The position numbers were made by a program, and so were the translations under genes. DNA of 5,286 nt from Desulfuromonadales bacterium (GTDB taxonomy: Bacteria > Desulfobacterota > Desulfuromonadia > Desulfuromonadales > BM103): contig DAOVNV010000171.1 of the NCBI GenBank assembly GCA_030630015.1, forward strand, positions 1-5,286. Direction: 5' to 3'. Positions 1 to 5,285 of the stretch are shown piece after piece (position 1 is the first letter of the stretch; the number at the start of each line of letters is the position of its first letter). The notes below the pieces were generated by a model that had not been told where the DNA came from, made no database searches, and saw only the letters and a program-made list of their open reading frames with translations.

Positions 1-396
1 AAAGAGATCGAACGTCTCGAAACAATCAACCAGCGACTGCAGAAGCTTGCCGACGAGGGGGACGTCAAAAACTTCTTCAAGGTTCATGATGAGTTCCACG
101 AGGTGTTCATCAAGGCTTCCGGCAACGAAAAACTGCTGGAACTGATCAACCAGCTGGTCATGAAATTCAAGCGGCTGCGTCTGGCCTCCCTGTCCCAGCC
201 CGGGCGAATGGATATCTCGGTCAAAGAACACGAGCAACTCATCGATGCGTTCAAGAAGCACGACGGTCACAGTGCCGACAGCTTGGTCAGGCACACTGCG
301 ACCATCGGCGCCGAAGTGCTGATCGACAGTATGGTTGATGAATTGGGGGGCGAAAAAAAATCCGCGTCGGTGATCCGACGTCAGAATAAAGCTTAG
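1..396 (+). CDS. GntR-family transcriptional regulator, FCD (FadR C-terminal) domain, 5'-truncated by window edge
   Basis: The reading frame is open from the first base and ends at TAG 394-396, giving 131 residues. The N-terminal winged-helix DNA-binding domain lies outside the window. What is visible is an all-helical FCD ligand-binding domain: a VHDEFH segment at about residues 28-33 followed by the typical ASGN turn (39-42), a PGR segment (67-69), a KEH motif (75-77) and a final RH (97-98). In the FCD family these histidines line a metal-containing pocket that binds small carboxylic acids. H33, H77 and H98 are in the expected places, while the position usually held by Asp, four residues before the first of them, appears to be His29. 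Such proteins are cytoplasmic dimeric regulators, often of organic-acid metabolism. The effector cannot be told from this fragment. The GTG at 103 is only an internal valine codon. Identification as FCD/GntR is firm; the target is unknown. Confidence 0.9.
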   Translation, partial: KEIERLETINQRLQKLADEGDVKNFFKVHDEFHEVFIKASGNEKLLELINQLVMKFKRLRLASLSQPGRMDISVKEHEQLIDAFKKHDGHSADSLVRHTATIGAEVLIDSMVDELGGEKKSASVIRRQNKA

Positions 397-398
397 AT

Positions 399-417
399 TC
401 TACTGTAGTGCAGTAGA
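399..417. repeat. Short perfect inverted repeat just after the GntR stop codon
   Basis: TCTACTG at 399-405 and CAGTAGA at 411-417 are perfect reverse complements around a 5-base loop. The repeat sits two bases after the stop codon and five bases before the terminator stem. It may add 3'-end stability to the transcript or be an accessory hairpin; no function can be shown from sequence. Confidence 0.5.
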
Positions 418-421
418 TATT

Positions 422-457
422 ATCCGTTGCAGTCGCTTGATTGCAGCGGATTTTTTT
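422..457 (+). terminator. Intrinsic terminator of the FCD-type GntR gene
   Basis: The arms 422-431 and 442-451 pair over 10 positions (one G-U). The stem extends inward through G432-T441, T433-A440 and C434-G439 to a GCTT tetraloop at 435-438, and a run of seven T follows at 451-457. It starts 25 bases after the stop codon of the regulator. The strong stem, tight loop and U-tract fit a Rho-independent terminator in the plus direction. On the minus strand there is no T-run after the stem, so it is probably not an efficient terminator for the DUF2917 gene arriving from the right. Confidence 0.88.
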
Positions 458-496
458 GTGCCGAAGTCTGGACTTGCTGCAAGAGGTCAATGCATC

Positions 497-763
497 TCAG
501 GCTTTGCAGGTGAACTGCTGCCAAAAAGCGACGGGCCGGGGCGAAGCCTGGGGGGCTTCAATCTTTAGTCGGCAGGGCTCGGTGGCGGTAATCAGCACAT
601 GCCCACGCCGGGGGCAGGTGAACTGGTGGCCTGGCCTGAGGATATGGTCCCGGTAGTCTCCGGCTAAAGTGAGCCAGCCCCCGCCGGCCTGGCAGATGAT
701 TTGTACTCCGGCTTGGATCGTCCCGAGATCGAGCAATTCCTGGTTTTCCAATAATATCTCCAT
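497..763 (-). CDS. DUF2917 domain-containing small protein
   Basis: An 88-residue protein of unknown function. The ATG at 763 is chosen over an upstream in-frame ATG at 796 because AGGAG lies eight bases before it and the extra eleven residues are basic and unlike the family. It matches the DUF2917 pattern: a short beta-rich N-terminus (LLDLGTIQAG, about 10-19), then GGGWLTLAGD (27-36), D39, and LRPGHQF (42-48), followed by a strand-rich segment VLITATEPCRLKIEA (56-70). The short strands and conserved Gly/Pro turns suggest a small cupin-like beta fold, which is an inference. No signal peptide or membrane segment is seen, so it is probably cytoplasmic. It is divergent from the MocR gene with a shared 177-base promoter region, which suggests that the MocR protein controls it. 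The C-terminal tail (about 71-88) is less conserved in appearance. Family assignment is from remembered motif pattern, and its biochemical role is unknown. Confidence 0.75.
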   Translation of the reverse strand: MEILLENQELLDLGTIQAGVQIICQAGGGWLTLAGDYRDHILRPGHQFTCPRRGHVLITATEPCRLKIEAPQASPRPVAFWQQFTCKA

Positions 764-822
764 AAAAAATCTCCTGCCGCGCTGATTGTTACGCAATTAG
801 ACCGCAAAGTTTTTTCTTTCGC

Positions 823-906
823 AAGATACAGAAGCCAAGTATTGTACCCGTTACAATTTTGTTTTTCGATAACTGTGCCCATTTACTAAGCGGGCAATTG
901 TATCTT
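823..906. promoter_or_regulatory. Candidate MocR operator cluster: four copies of a TGTA-core motif
   Basis: Four related sites lie between the divergent DUF2917 and MocR genes. ATTGTACC at 841-848 and ATTGTATC at 897-904 are direct repeats 56 bases apart, differing at one of eight positions. ATTGTAAC is present on the minus strand at 850-857, making a perfect 6-base inverted repeat (ATTGTA, 5-base spacer, TACAAT) with the first. TGTATCTT occurs on the minus strand at 823-830 and on the plus strand at 899-906. Characterised MocR regulators such as GabR and PdxR bind repeated short motifs in the divergent region next to their own gene, so position and arrangement fit. That these are the actual binding sites is inferred. 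Confidence 0.45.
841..869 (-). promoter_or_regulatory. Candidate sigma70 promoter for the DUF2917 gene
   Basis: Read on the minus strand, TCGAAA (864-869, 4 of 6 matches to TTGACA) is followed after 17 bases by TACAAT (841-846, 5 of 6 matches to TATAAT). Transcription would begin near 834, leaving a leader of about 70 bases before the ATG at 763. The -10 element is also one arm of the inverted repeat at 841-857, so a protein bound there would block or alter promoter opening. Assignment is by eye only. Confidence 0.45.
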
Positions 907-940
907 TTGTCCGGAAGGCATTTGAACTAGGCTCATAATC

Positions 941-2395
941 ATGCAGAACATTATGGAAAATACGGGTGGAAAAGGTCTTCTTTACGAGAAGGTTGCTGGC
1001 AGAATTGGCTACATGATCGAGCAGGGGGCCTTGCGCCCGGGCGATCGAGTCCCCTCGATCCGCAATCTGAGCAAACAGATGCAGGTCAGCATCAACACCG
1101 TCAAGGAGGCATACAGCCAGCTTGAAGACCAGCAGCTGATCGAAGCCCGGCCTCAGTCCGGGTATTATGTTCGGGGGCGCTTGCCCGAGCTGCCGGCGGA
1201 GCCGGTGGTAGACCGGCCAGCCCTCAATCCCAGCGAGGTCAGTCTGGACAAGGTTTACCAGCTGGTCATGCGTGATCTGCTCAACCCCGGACTCCTGCAG
1301 CTTGGAATTGCCATTCCCAATACGGAACAGTTGCCGGTCGAAAAGCTTAACCGGATGTTGGCCCGGGAGACCCGTCGTTATGCCACTCAGGCGGTTTCAT
1401 ACGATCTTCCACCGGGCAACCTGCGGCTGCGTCAGCAGGTTGCCCAGCGCCTGTTGCTCTCCGGCTGTACCTTGAGCCCGGAGCAGATTGTCACGACCTC
1501 CGGCTGCGTTGAGGCGGTTGTCCTGGCGTTGCGGGTGCTGTGTCAGCCTGGCAATGCCGTTGCAATAGAGACCCCGGTCTACTTTAATTTTCTCCAGTTG
1601 ATCGAGGAACTAGGGCTTAAGGCACTTGAGATCCCTGCCTCACCACGCGGCGGCATCAGCTTGGAGGCTCTCGAATATGCCCTGACCAACAATCGCGGCC
1701 AGGTCAAGGCTTGTATTGTCATTTCAAATTTCAATAATCCCCTGGGAATCCGGATGTCGGATGCAGGCAAGCAGCAATTGGTGGCCATGCTCGAGACTTA
1801 CCAGGTGCCGCTGATCGAGGATGACATCTACGGCGATCTGTCTTACCGGGATGAGCGACCTCTGGTGGCCAAAGCATACGACACGACCGGCAATGTGCTG
1901 CTTTGTTCCTCATTCAGCAAAACGCTGGCTCCCGGTTACCGGGTCGGCTGGATTGCGGCCGGACGCTACCAGGAGCAGATTGAACGGGTCAAGATGATTA
2001 CCAGTGTCGCGACACCGAGTCCGACTCAGCTGGCCATTGCCGAATTTCTCGCCAATGGCGGCTACGATCATCATCTCCGTTCGATCCGTCGAGTGTACGC
2101 ACGCCAGACCGCTCAAATGGCTGATGCAATTGGGCGCTTTTTCCCGGAGGGAACCCGGGTGTCCAGGCCGCAGGGCGGCTATGTCCTTTGGGTTGAAATG
2201 CCAGAGGAGATCGATTCCCTGCAGCTCTACGAGCAGGCCCGAAAAATCGGCATCTCGATTGCGCCGGGCATGATTTTTTCGGTCGAAGGCAAGTTTCGCA
2301 ACTGCATTCGGCTCAATGCCGCATGCTGGGACTCTTGTGTCGAGGGAGCAATCGAAACCCTCGGGCGTCAGGCCTGCGATCTGCTGAACAGTTAG
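941..2395 (+). CDS. MocR-type (GntR/PLP-aminotransferase fusion) transcriptional regulator
   Basis: A 484-residue fusion typical in length for MocR proteins. Residues about 13-78 form a GntR winged helix (LRPGDRVPSIRNLS, then INTVKEAYSQLE and a PQSGYYVR wing). A linker leads to a fold-type I aminotransferase domain (about 105-480). Cofactor residues are intact: NNPLG (265-269), EDDIYGD (293-299, with D295 and Y297), SFSKTLAPGYRVGW (324-337) with K327 as the predicted Schiff-base lysine, and R457 in CIRLNAA as the expected carboxylate-binding arginine. The TSGCVEA segment (187-192) and whole-domain style resemble the YjiR-like branch rather than GabR. Such proteins use PLP to sense vitamin B6 or amino compounds and usually control neighbouring genes. 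The ATG at 941 lacks a good Shine-Dalgarno; ATG 953 is an alternative. The EamA gene follows 35 bases later, probably as an operon, and DUF2917 is divergent. The ligand is unknown. Confidence 0.93.
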   Translation: MQNIMENTGGKGLLYEKVAGRIGYMIEQGALRPGDRVPSIRNLSKQMQVSINTVKEAYSQLEDQQLIEARPQSGYYVRGRLPELPAEPVVDRPALNPSEVSLDKVYQLVMRDLLNPGLLQLGIAIPNTEQLPVEKLNRMLARETRRYATQAVSYDLPPGNLRLRQQVAQRLLLSGCTLSPEQIVTTSGCVEAVVLALRVLCQPGNAVAIETPVYFNFLQLIEELGLKALEIPASPRGGISLEALEYALTNNRGQVKACIVISNFNNPLGIRMSDAGKQQLVAMLETYQVPLIEDDIYGDLSYRDERPLVAKAYDTTGNVLLCSSFSKTLAPGYRVGWIAAGRYQEQIERVKMITSVATPSPTQLAIAEFLANGGYDHHLRSIRRVYARQTAQMADAIGRFFPEGTRVSRPQGGYVLWVEMPEEIDSLQLYEQARKIGISIAPGMIFSVEGKFRNCIRLNAACWDSCVEGAIETLGRQACDLLNS

Positions 2396-2430
2396 GCCTG
2401 CTTTCGGAAACACGAGGTTGAATCAAGTAG

Positions 2431-3369
2431 ATGGCGAATTTTCTCTATTACAGTATGACGGTCCTGATCTGGGGGTCGACCTGGCTGGCGATCAAGTACC
2501 AGCTCGGTGTTGTGGATCCGGCAGTGTCGATCGCCTACCGTTTCGCCCTGGCTGCGCTGATGCTGTTTGCCTGGTGCATGCTAACGCGGAGATCGCTGCG
2601 CTTTACCCGCCGCGAGCATCAGTTCATGGTCCTGCAGGGCGTTTGCTTGTTCGGGTTCAACTACCTGCTCTTCTACCTGGCCGAGCTGCACCTGACCAGC
2701 GGCCTGGCGGCGGTGGTGTTTTCCACTATCGTTATCATGAACCTGCTGAATGGGAGACTGTTTCTCGGCACTGCAGTGGAATGGAAGGTGCTGCTCGGCG
2801 GCGGTCTGGGGCTGGTCGGGCTGGTGTTGCTGTTCTGGCCGGAAGTGGCCCGTTTTGAGGCGGTCGGGGAAGCCCTGCTGGCCCTGGTCTATTGTTTTGC
2901 CGCGACTTATCTGGCCTCGCTGGGGAACATCCTTTCAGCCCGCAACCAGCGGCAGGGGTTGCCGATCATCCAGGTCAACGCTTTCGGGATGGGCTATGGT
3001 GCCTTGCTGATGCTACTGGTCGCCCTCTGCCTGAAAATGCCGCTGGATGTGGAAACCACCACCAGCTACCTGGCGTCCCTGCTTTACCTGGCTCTGTTCG
3101 GTTCGGTGATTGCTTTTGGCTGCTATCTCAGCCTGGTCGGCCGAATTGGACCGGGCCGGGCCGCCTATGCCACGTTGCTCTTCCCGATTGTTGCTCTGCT
3201 CTTGTCGACTTTCTGGGAAAATTACGTGTGGACGCCTTCAGCTTTCGTTGGAATCCTGTTTATCTTGTGTGGGAATTATCTGGCGTTGGCCAAAAAGAAA
3301 CGCATGACGCAGGTTGTCCCGCAGCGGGGATGCTCTCCACCCGCCTGGAGAGCATCCCCCAAGGTTTGA
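2431..3369 (+). CDS. EamA/DMT-superfamily transporter (metabolite exporter)
   Basis: A 312-residue membrane protein with about ten predicted helices arranged as two EamA repeats (helices near 5-24, 32-50, 66-85, 90-109, 118-138, 146-168, 180-200, 210-233, 243-262, 268-287). Family marks include IWGSTWLAIK (13-22), AYRFALAALML (35-45), the GPGRAAYA segment (240-247) and E263 in the WEN turn before the last helix. DMT carriers of this kind sit in the inner membrane and export amino acids or other small metabolites; the substrate cannot be read from sequence. The ATG at 2431 matches where family members begin; a GAGG lies a little far upstream (13 bases). It is 35 bases behind the MocR gene and probably co-transcribed with it. 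The helices end at about 287, followed by KKKR (288-291) and an unusual 21-residue tail, part of which is encoded by the perfect hairpin at 3326-3359. Confidence 0.92.
   Translation: MANFLYYSMTVLIWGSTWLAIKYQLGVVDPAVSIAYRFALAALMLFAWCMLTRRSLRFTRREHQFMVLQGVCLFGFNYLLFYLAELHLTSGLAAVVFSTIVIMNLLNGRLFLGTAVEWKVLLGGGLGLVGLVLLFWPEVARFEAVGEALLALVYCFAATYLASLGNILSARNQRQGLPIIQVNAFGMGYGALLMLLVALCLKMPLDVETTTSYLASLLYLALFGSVIAFGCYLSLVGRIGPGRAAYATLLFPIVALLLSTFWENYVWTPSAFVGILFILCGNYLALAKKKRMTQVVPQRGCSPPAWRASPKV
3326..3359. terminator. Strong hairpin overlapping the 3' end of the EamA gene (terminator-like, no T-run)
   Basis: A perfect 13-base inverted repeat: GGGGATGCTCTCC at 3326-3338 and GGAGAGCATCCCC at 3347-3359, with an 8-base loop. 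It lies inside the last codons of the EamA frame (about residues 299-310) and between two convergent genes, where a bidirectional terminator is expected. Neither strand has a T-run after the stem, so it is not a textbook Rho-independent terminator. It could instead protect the mRNA 3' end or be a terminator whose T-tract was lost. Confidence 0.6.
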
Positions 3370-3453
3370 TGCACCTACTCAGCACCAACTTCAAGTGAGG
3401 GCGCTGTGATGACGAGGTGATCTATGTGACAGGGAGGCATCAATTTAAACGTC

Positions 3454-4269
3454 TCATCCCAAAGCCACATCGAGAATCATCATGACCGAAAAACCGACCA
3501 TGGTGGCCATTGTTACCAAGTCGATATTTGCATGAATTCTCTGAGATTCCGGGATCAGTTCCTCCACCACCACAAAGATCATGGCTCCAGCAGCAAAACA
3601 GAGCGCGTATGGAAGGATGTTTTGCATTTTCAGGACAAAGAGTGCTCCGATGACCCCGGCAATTGGTTCAACGATACCGGAAGCTTGCCCCATCATAAAA
3701 CTTTTCTTCTTGGTCAGCCCTTCTCTTCTCAATGGTACTGATACCGCGGTCCCTTCGGGGAAATTTTGAATCCCGATGCCGATTGCCAAAGCAATTGCTC
3801 CTCCAATTGTGGCAGACGGGAGATCCGCCGCTACAGCTCCAAAAGCAACACCGACAGCCAGCCCCTCAGGGATATTGTGAAGGGTGATGGCAAGGACCAG
3901 GAGGGTGCTTCGTTGCCATGAAGTCTTTATCCCTTCACTTTCGTCAATACTGAGGCCTGGATGAAGGTGTGGCAGGAACCTGTCCGTCAGTCTCATGAAA
4001 ATCCCACCACCCATAAATCCGATGACTGCGGTCAGCCATGGGGTATGTCCCAACTGTTCCGCCATCTCAATGCCTGGTGCGAGCAGAGACCAGAAGCTTG
4101 CAGCAATCATGACTCCGGCGGCAAAACCAAGCATTGAATCCAGAAGCTTCGGGTTTATCTCTCTTGTAAAAAAAACAAGTGACGCGCCAGCGGCCGTTAC
4201 GCCCCAAGTAAAGAGTGTAGCAATGAAGGCCTGCGTAACAGGATTGAATTGTTGTATGAAATCGATCAC
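3454..4269 (-). CDS. ZIP-family divalent metal transporter (ZupT/GufA-like)
   Basis: An inner-membrane carrier of about eight helices that moves Zn2+ or related divalent cations (Fe2+, Mn2+) into the cytoplasm. The frame could start at TTG 4293, ATG 4287 or GTG 4269. GTG is preferred because AGGTG precedes it by five bases and it places the NP-T-QA-ATLFTWG opening where the family starts; this gives 271 residues. On that numbering the two metal-binding signatures are HNIPEG (131-136, helix 4) and QNFPEG (168-173, helix 5), with E201 in the GIVEP segment of helix 6 and E236/E237 in VVVEELIP of helix 7. The loop after helix 3 has a PHLHPG cluster (about 100-105), consistent with a metal-collecting loop. 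It lies downstream of the SMR gene on the same strand, with a gap of about 140 bases, and is convergent with EamA. Codons are more AT-rich than in the flanking genes. Confidence 0.93.
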   Translation of the reverse strand: MIDFIQQFNPVTQAFIATLFTWGVTAAGASLVFFTREINPKLLDSMLGFAAGVMIAASFWSLLAPGIEMAEQLGHTPWLTAVIGFMGGGIFMRLTDRFLPHLHPGLSIDESEGIKTSWQRSTLLVLAITLHNIPEGLAVGVAFGAVAADLPSATIGGAIALAIGIGIQNFPEGTAVSVPLRREGLTKKKSFMMGQASGIVEPIAGVIGALFVLKMQNILPYALCFAAGAMIFVVVEELIPESQRIHANIDLVTMATMVGFSVMMILDVALG

Positions 4270-4293
4270 TAGGGCACCTAACCACATTAACAA

Positions 4294-4409
4294 ACGTGAC
4301 TGTCAAACGAGAATGACATGCAATTAATGATGTGCCAAGGGGTTTATTCTTCCTGCTAATGATTAAGTAGATTGATGCGGGGGGCAACCGCTGGATGTGA
4401 ATGTAATAT
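4294..4409 (-). other. Intergenic spacer between SMR and ZIP genes
   Basis: This AT-rich spacer contains no gene. A weak GCGG/CCGC pairing just after the SMR stop (4375-4395 region) lacks a T-run and is unlikely to terminate. The near-palindrome TAATGATTA occurs around 4359, and another TAATGAT near 4326. A TTGACA on the minus strand (4301-4306) has no acceptable -10 partner. I see no convincing separate ZIP promoter, so read-through from the SMR transcript is the simplest reading. Confidence 0.4.
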
Positions 4410-4739
4410 TTAATGGCTCACTGTTTTTGAGAAAACATGAATTACTACTACACCCGCTACGATTAAACCCATACCTATAAGAGCTGGGATATCAGGTGCT
4501 TGCTTGTATAGCAACGCCCCTGCAATGGCCACCAATACGATGCCTAACCCAGCCCAAATCGCATATGTAATGCCAACGGGTATGGTTCTAAGAACAAGGG
4601 TCATGAAATAGAATGCAACCCCATACCCAACAACAACGATCAGGCTTGGTAACAGTTTGGTAAACTCTGCCGATGCCTTTAATGCACTGGTTGCAGCAAC
4701 TTCTGCAACTATTGCTATCGCTAAATATAGGTATGCCAT
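4410..4739 (-). CDS. Small multidrug resistance (SMR) family transporter, EmrE/Qac-like
   Basis: 109 residues, the normal SMR length, with four membrane helices (about 2-20, 30-50, 57-76, 84-104). It has the essential proton/substrate-coupling glutamate E13 in AEVAATSALKAS (12-23), K21, Y39, and YAIWAGLG (59-66) with W62, matching EmrE E14, K22, Y40 and W63 shifted by one. The AEV..T..LK pattern and WAGLG favour the polyaromatic-cation (Qac/EmrE) branch over the guanidinium (Gdx/SugE) branch, though I would not exclude a polyamine or betaine substrate. It works as an antiparallel dimer in the inner membrane, exchanging cations for protons. A single SMR gene suggests a homodimer, not a paired EbrAB-type system. 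The ATG at 4739 is well supported by GAGGA five to six bases upstream. It is the first gene of a probable two-gene unit with the ZIP transporter and shares its lower G+C. Confidence 0.93.
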   Translation of the reverse strand: MAYLYLAIAIVAEVAATSALKASAEFTKLLPSLIVVVGYGVAFYFMTLVLRTIPVGITYAIWAGLGIVLVAIAGALLYKQAPDIPALIGMGLIVAGVVVIHVFSKTVSH

Positions 4740-5016
4740 TAATTCCTCGTTTTCACTCTATCCGGTAATAAGGCGAAAAAGTAGCGGGTTGATAAGTCCG
4801 AGTCAGTTACCGTGCTATTGATGTGTTTTACCATTGAAATCAGACAAGGGGAAGACTTTCTCCCGCATAGTGGCCACACGAAGCCCGACAAAACTCCAGG
4901 AGCAAATCGGAGCAGGGGACATACGGTTAGCCCTTGCCTCTCTTGGTTTTTTATAATATTGCCGTCTGAAATAAGCAATAAGCCTATCTTTATCCTGTTT
5001 CAGGCGCAAGGCAGGT
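4740..5016. other. Long non-coding stretch upstream of the SMR gene
   Basis: About 275 bases with no convincing gene. Two short minus-strand frames run through it (4739-4978, 79 residues, and 4815-5009, 64 residues), but neither has a recognisable domain or a good ribosome binding site, and they overlap each other in different frames. The stretch holds the SMR ribosome binding site at its left end, a candidate promoter at 4950-4978, a small CCTG/CAGG hairpin at 4994-5004, and a CTCCAGGAG palindrome near 4894-4902. It could be a structured 5' leader or a decayed remnant of acquired DNA. Confidence 0.4.
4950..4978 (-). promoter_or_regulatory. Candidate promoter for the SMR-ZIP unit
   Basis: On the minus strand TTGCTT (4973-4978, 3 of 6 to the -35 consensus) is followed after exactly 17 bases by TATAAA (4950-4955, 5 of 6 to the -10 consensus), inside a strongly AT-rich stretch. 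Transcription would start near 4943 and leave a leader of roughly 200 bases before the SMR start codon. The -10 is good and the -35 weak, so this is a by-eye candidate. Confidence 0.4.
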
Positions 5017-5055
5017 ACAACACGGCCAGGGCTTAACTGGCCCTGGCCGTGTTGT
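5017..5055. terminator. Perfect 16-base hairpin, probable terminator of the right-hand membrane protein gene
   Basis: ACAACACGGCCAGGGC at 5017-5032 pairs perfectly with 5040-5055 around the 7-base loop TTAACTG. It starts 35 bases after the stop codon of the minus-strand gene at 5091, the usual place for a terminator. The outer pairs are A/T-rich, so a shortened stem would be followed by TTGT on either strand, but no real T-run exists. It also marks the point where base composition changes. Confidence 0.6.
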
Positions 5056-5090
5056 TATGCGTGCGTGCGGAGATGTGTTTGGCGATGCCG

Positions 5091-5285
5091 TTAAACTGCC
5101 GGGTTGCCGTCTTCGACTGGGCGGCAGGCATGGGCCCAGATGCTCAACTGGCTGAGGCCGTAGATGATCAGGCCGACCACGAGGACGCCGACGAAGTTAG
5201 CGGCCAGAGCGTTCGAAATGAAGTAGAACAAGTAGAAGGTGACCAGGTAAGCAAGGTGGTTATGGGTGCGGATCGGACGGCTGTC
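5091..5285 (-). CDS. Uncharacterised integral membrane protein, C-terminal fragment
   Basis: The frame is open from the right edge of the window and ends at TAA (plus-strand tta 5091-5093), leaving 64 residues of C-terminus. Two hydrophobic helices are visible: residues about 11-30 (LAYLVTFYLFYFISNALAAN) and 31-50 (FVGVLVVGLI and on to SIW), separated only by a short turn. A polar tail with HACRP and EDGNP follows. The upstream SRPIRTHNH segment is basic and would sit on the cytoplasmic side. I do not recognise the family from this end, and the start and total length are unknown. The GC-rich third positions match the left part of the window and not the SMR/ZIP segment. The perfect hairpin at 5017-5055 follows it. 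That it is a real gene is supported by codon bias, coherent hydrophobic pattern and the downstream hairpin; function is not assigned. Confidence 0.7.
   Translation of the reverse strand, partial: DSRPIRTHNHLAYLVTFYLFYFISNALAANFVGVLVVGLIIYGLSQLSIWAHACRPVEDGNPAV

Noticed and set aside
441..656. Plus-strand 71-residue frame opposite DUF2917
   Set aside because: It begins inside the intrinsic terminator and overlaps the DUF2917 gene, which has a proper ribosome binding site and family motifs.
934..939. CATAAT just before the MocR ATG as a -10 element
   Set aside because: It would give a leaderless mRNA starting inside or at the gene, and no -35 lies at proper spacing (TTGTCC at 907 is 21 bases away).
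1910..2413. 167-residue minus-strand frame opposite the MocR gene
   Set aside because: It is antisense to conserved aminotransferase coding sequence, with no start signal or domain; a shadow frame.
2418..2858. Overlapping plus-strand frames inside the EamA gene (also 2750-3010, 2892-3398, 3110-3307)
   Set aside because: These are out-of-frame shadows of a well-supported EamA gene in GC-rich sequence, with no family resemblance.
4301..4306. TTGACA on the minus strand as -35 of a ZIP promoter
   Set aside because: At 16 to 18 bases downstream there is no TATAAT-like hexamer, so the match is likely chance in AT-rich DNA.
4294..4409. Integron attC site linking the SMR gene as a cassette
   Set aside because: SMR genes are common integron cargo, so I looked for paired GTTRRRY/RYYYAAC core sites around the gene, but found no convincing pair and no integrase.
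4740..4943. Guanidine riboswitch (ykkC type I, mini-ykkC type II) upstream of the SMR gene
   Set aside because: No tandem hairpins with ACGR loops and no recognisable type I core were found; a single ACGG near 4963 and GGGAGAAAG near 4860 are not enough. The protein also looks Qac/EmrE-like, not Gdx-like.
4739..5009. Two short minus-strand reading frames (79 and 64 residues) as genes
   Set aside because: They overlap each other in different frames, have no recognisable domain, no good ribosome binding site and no coherent codon bias.
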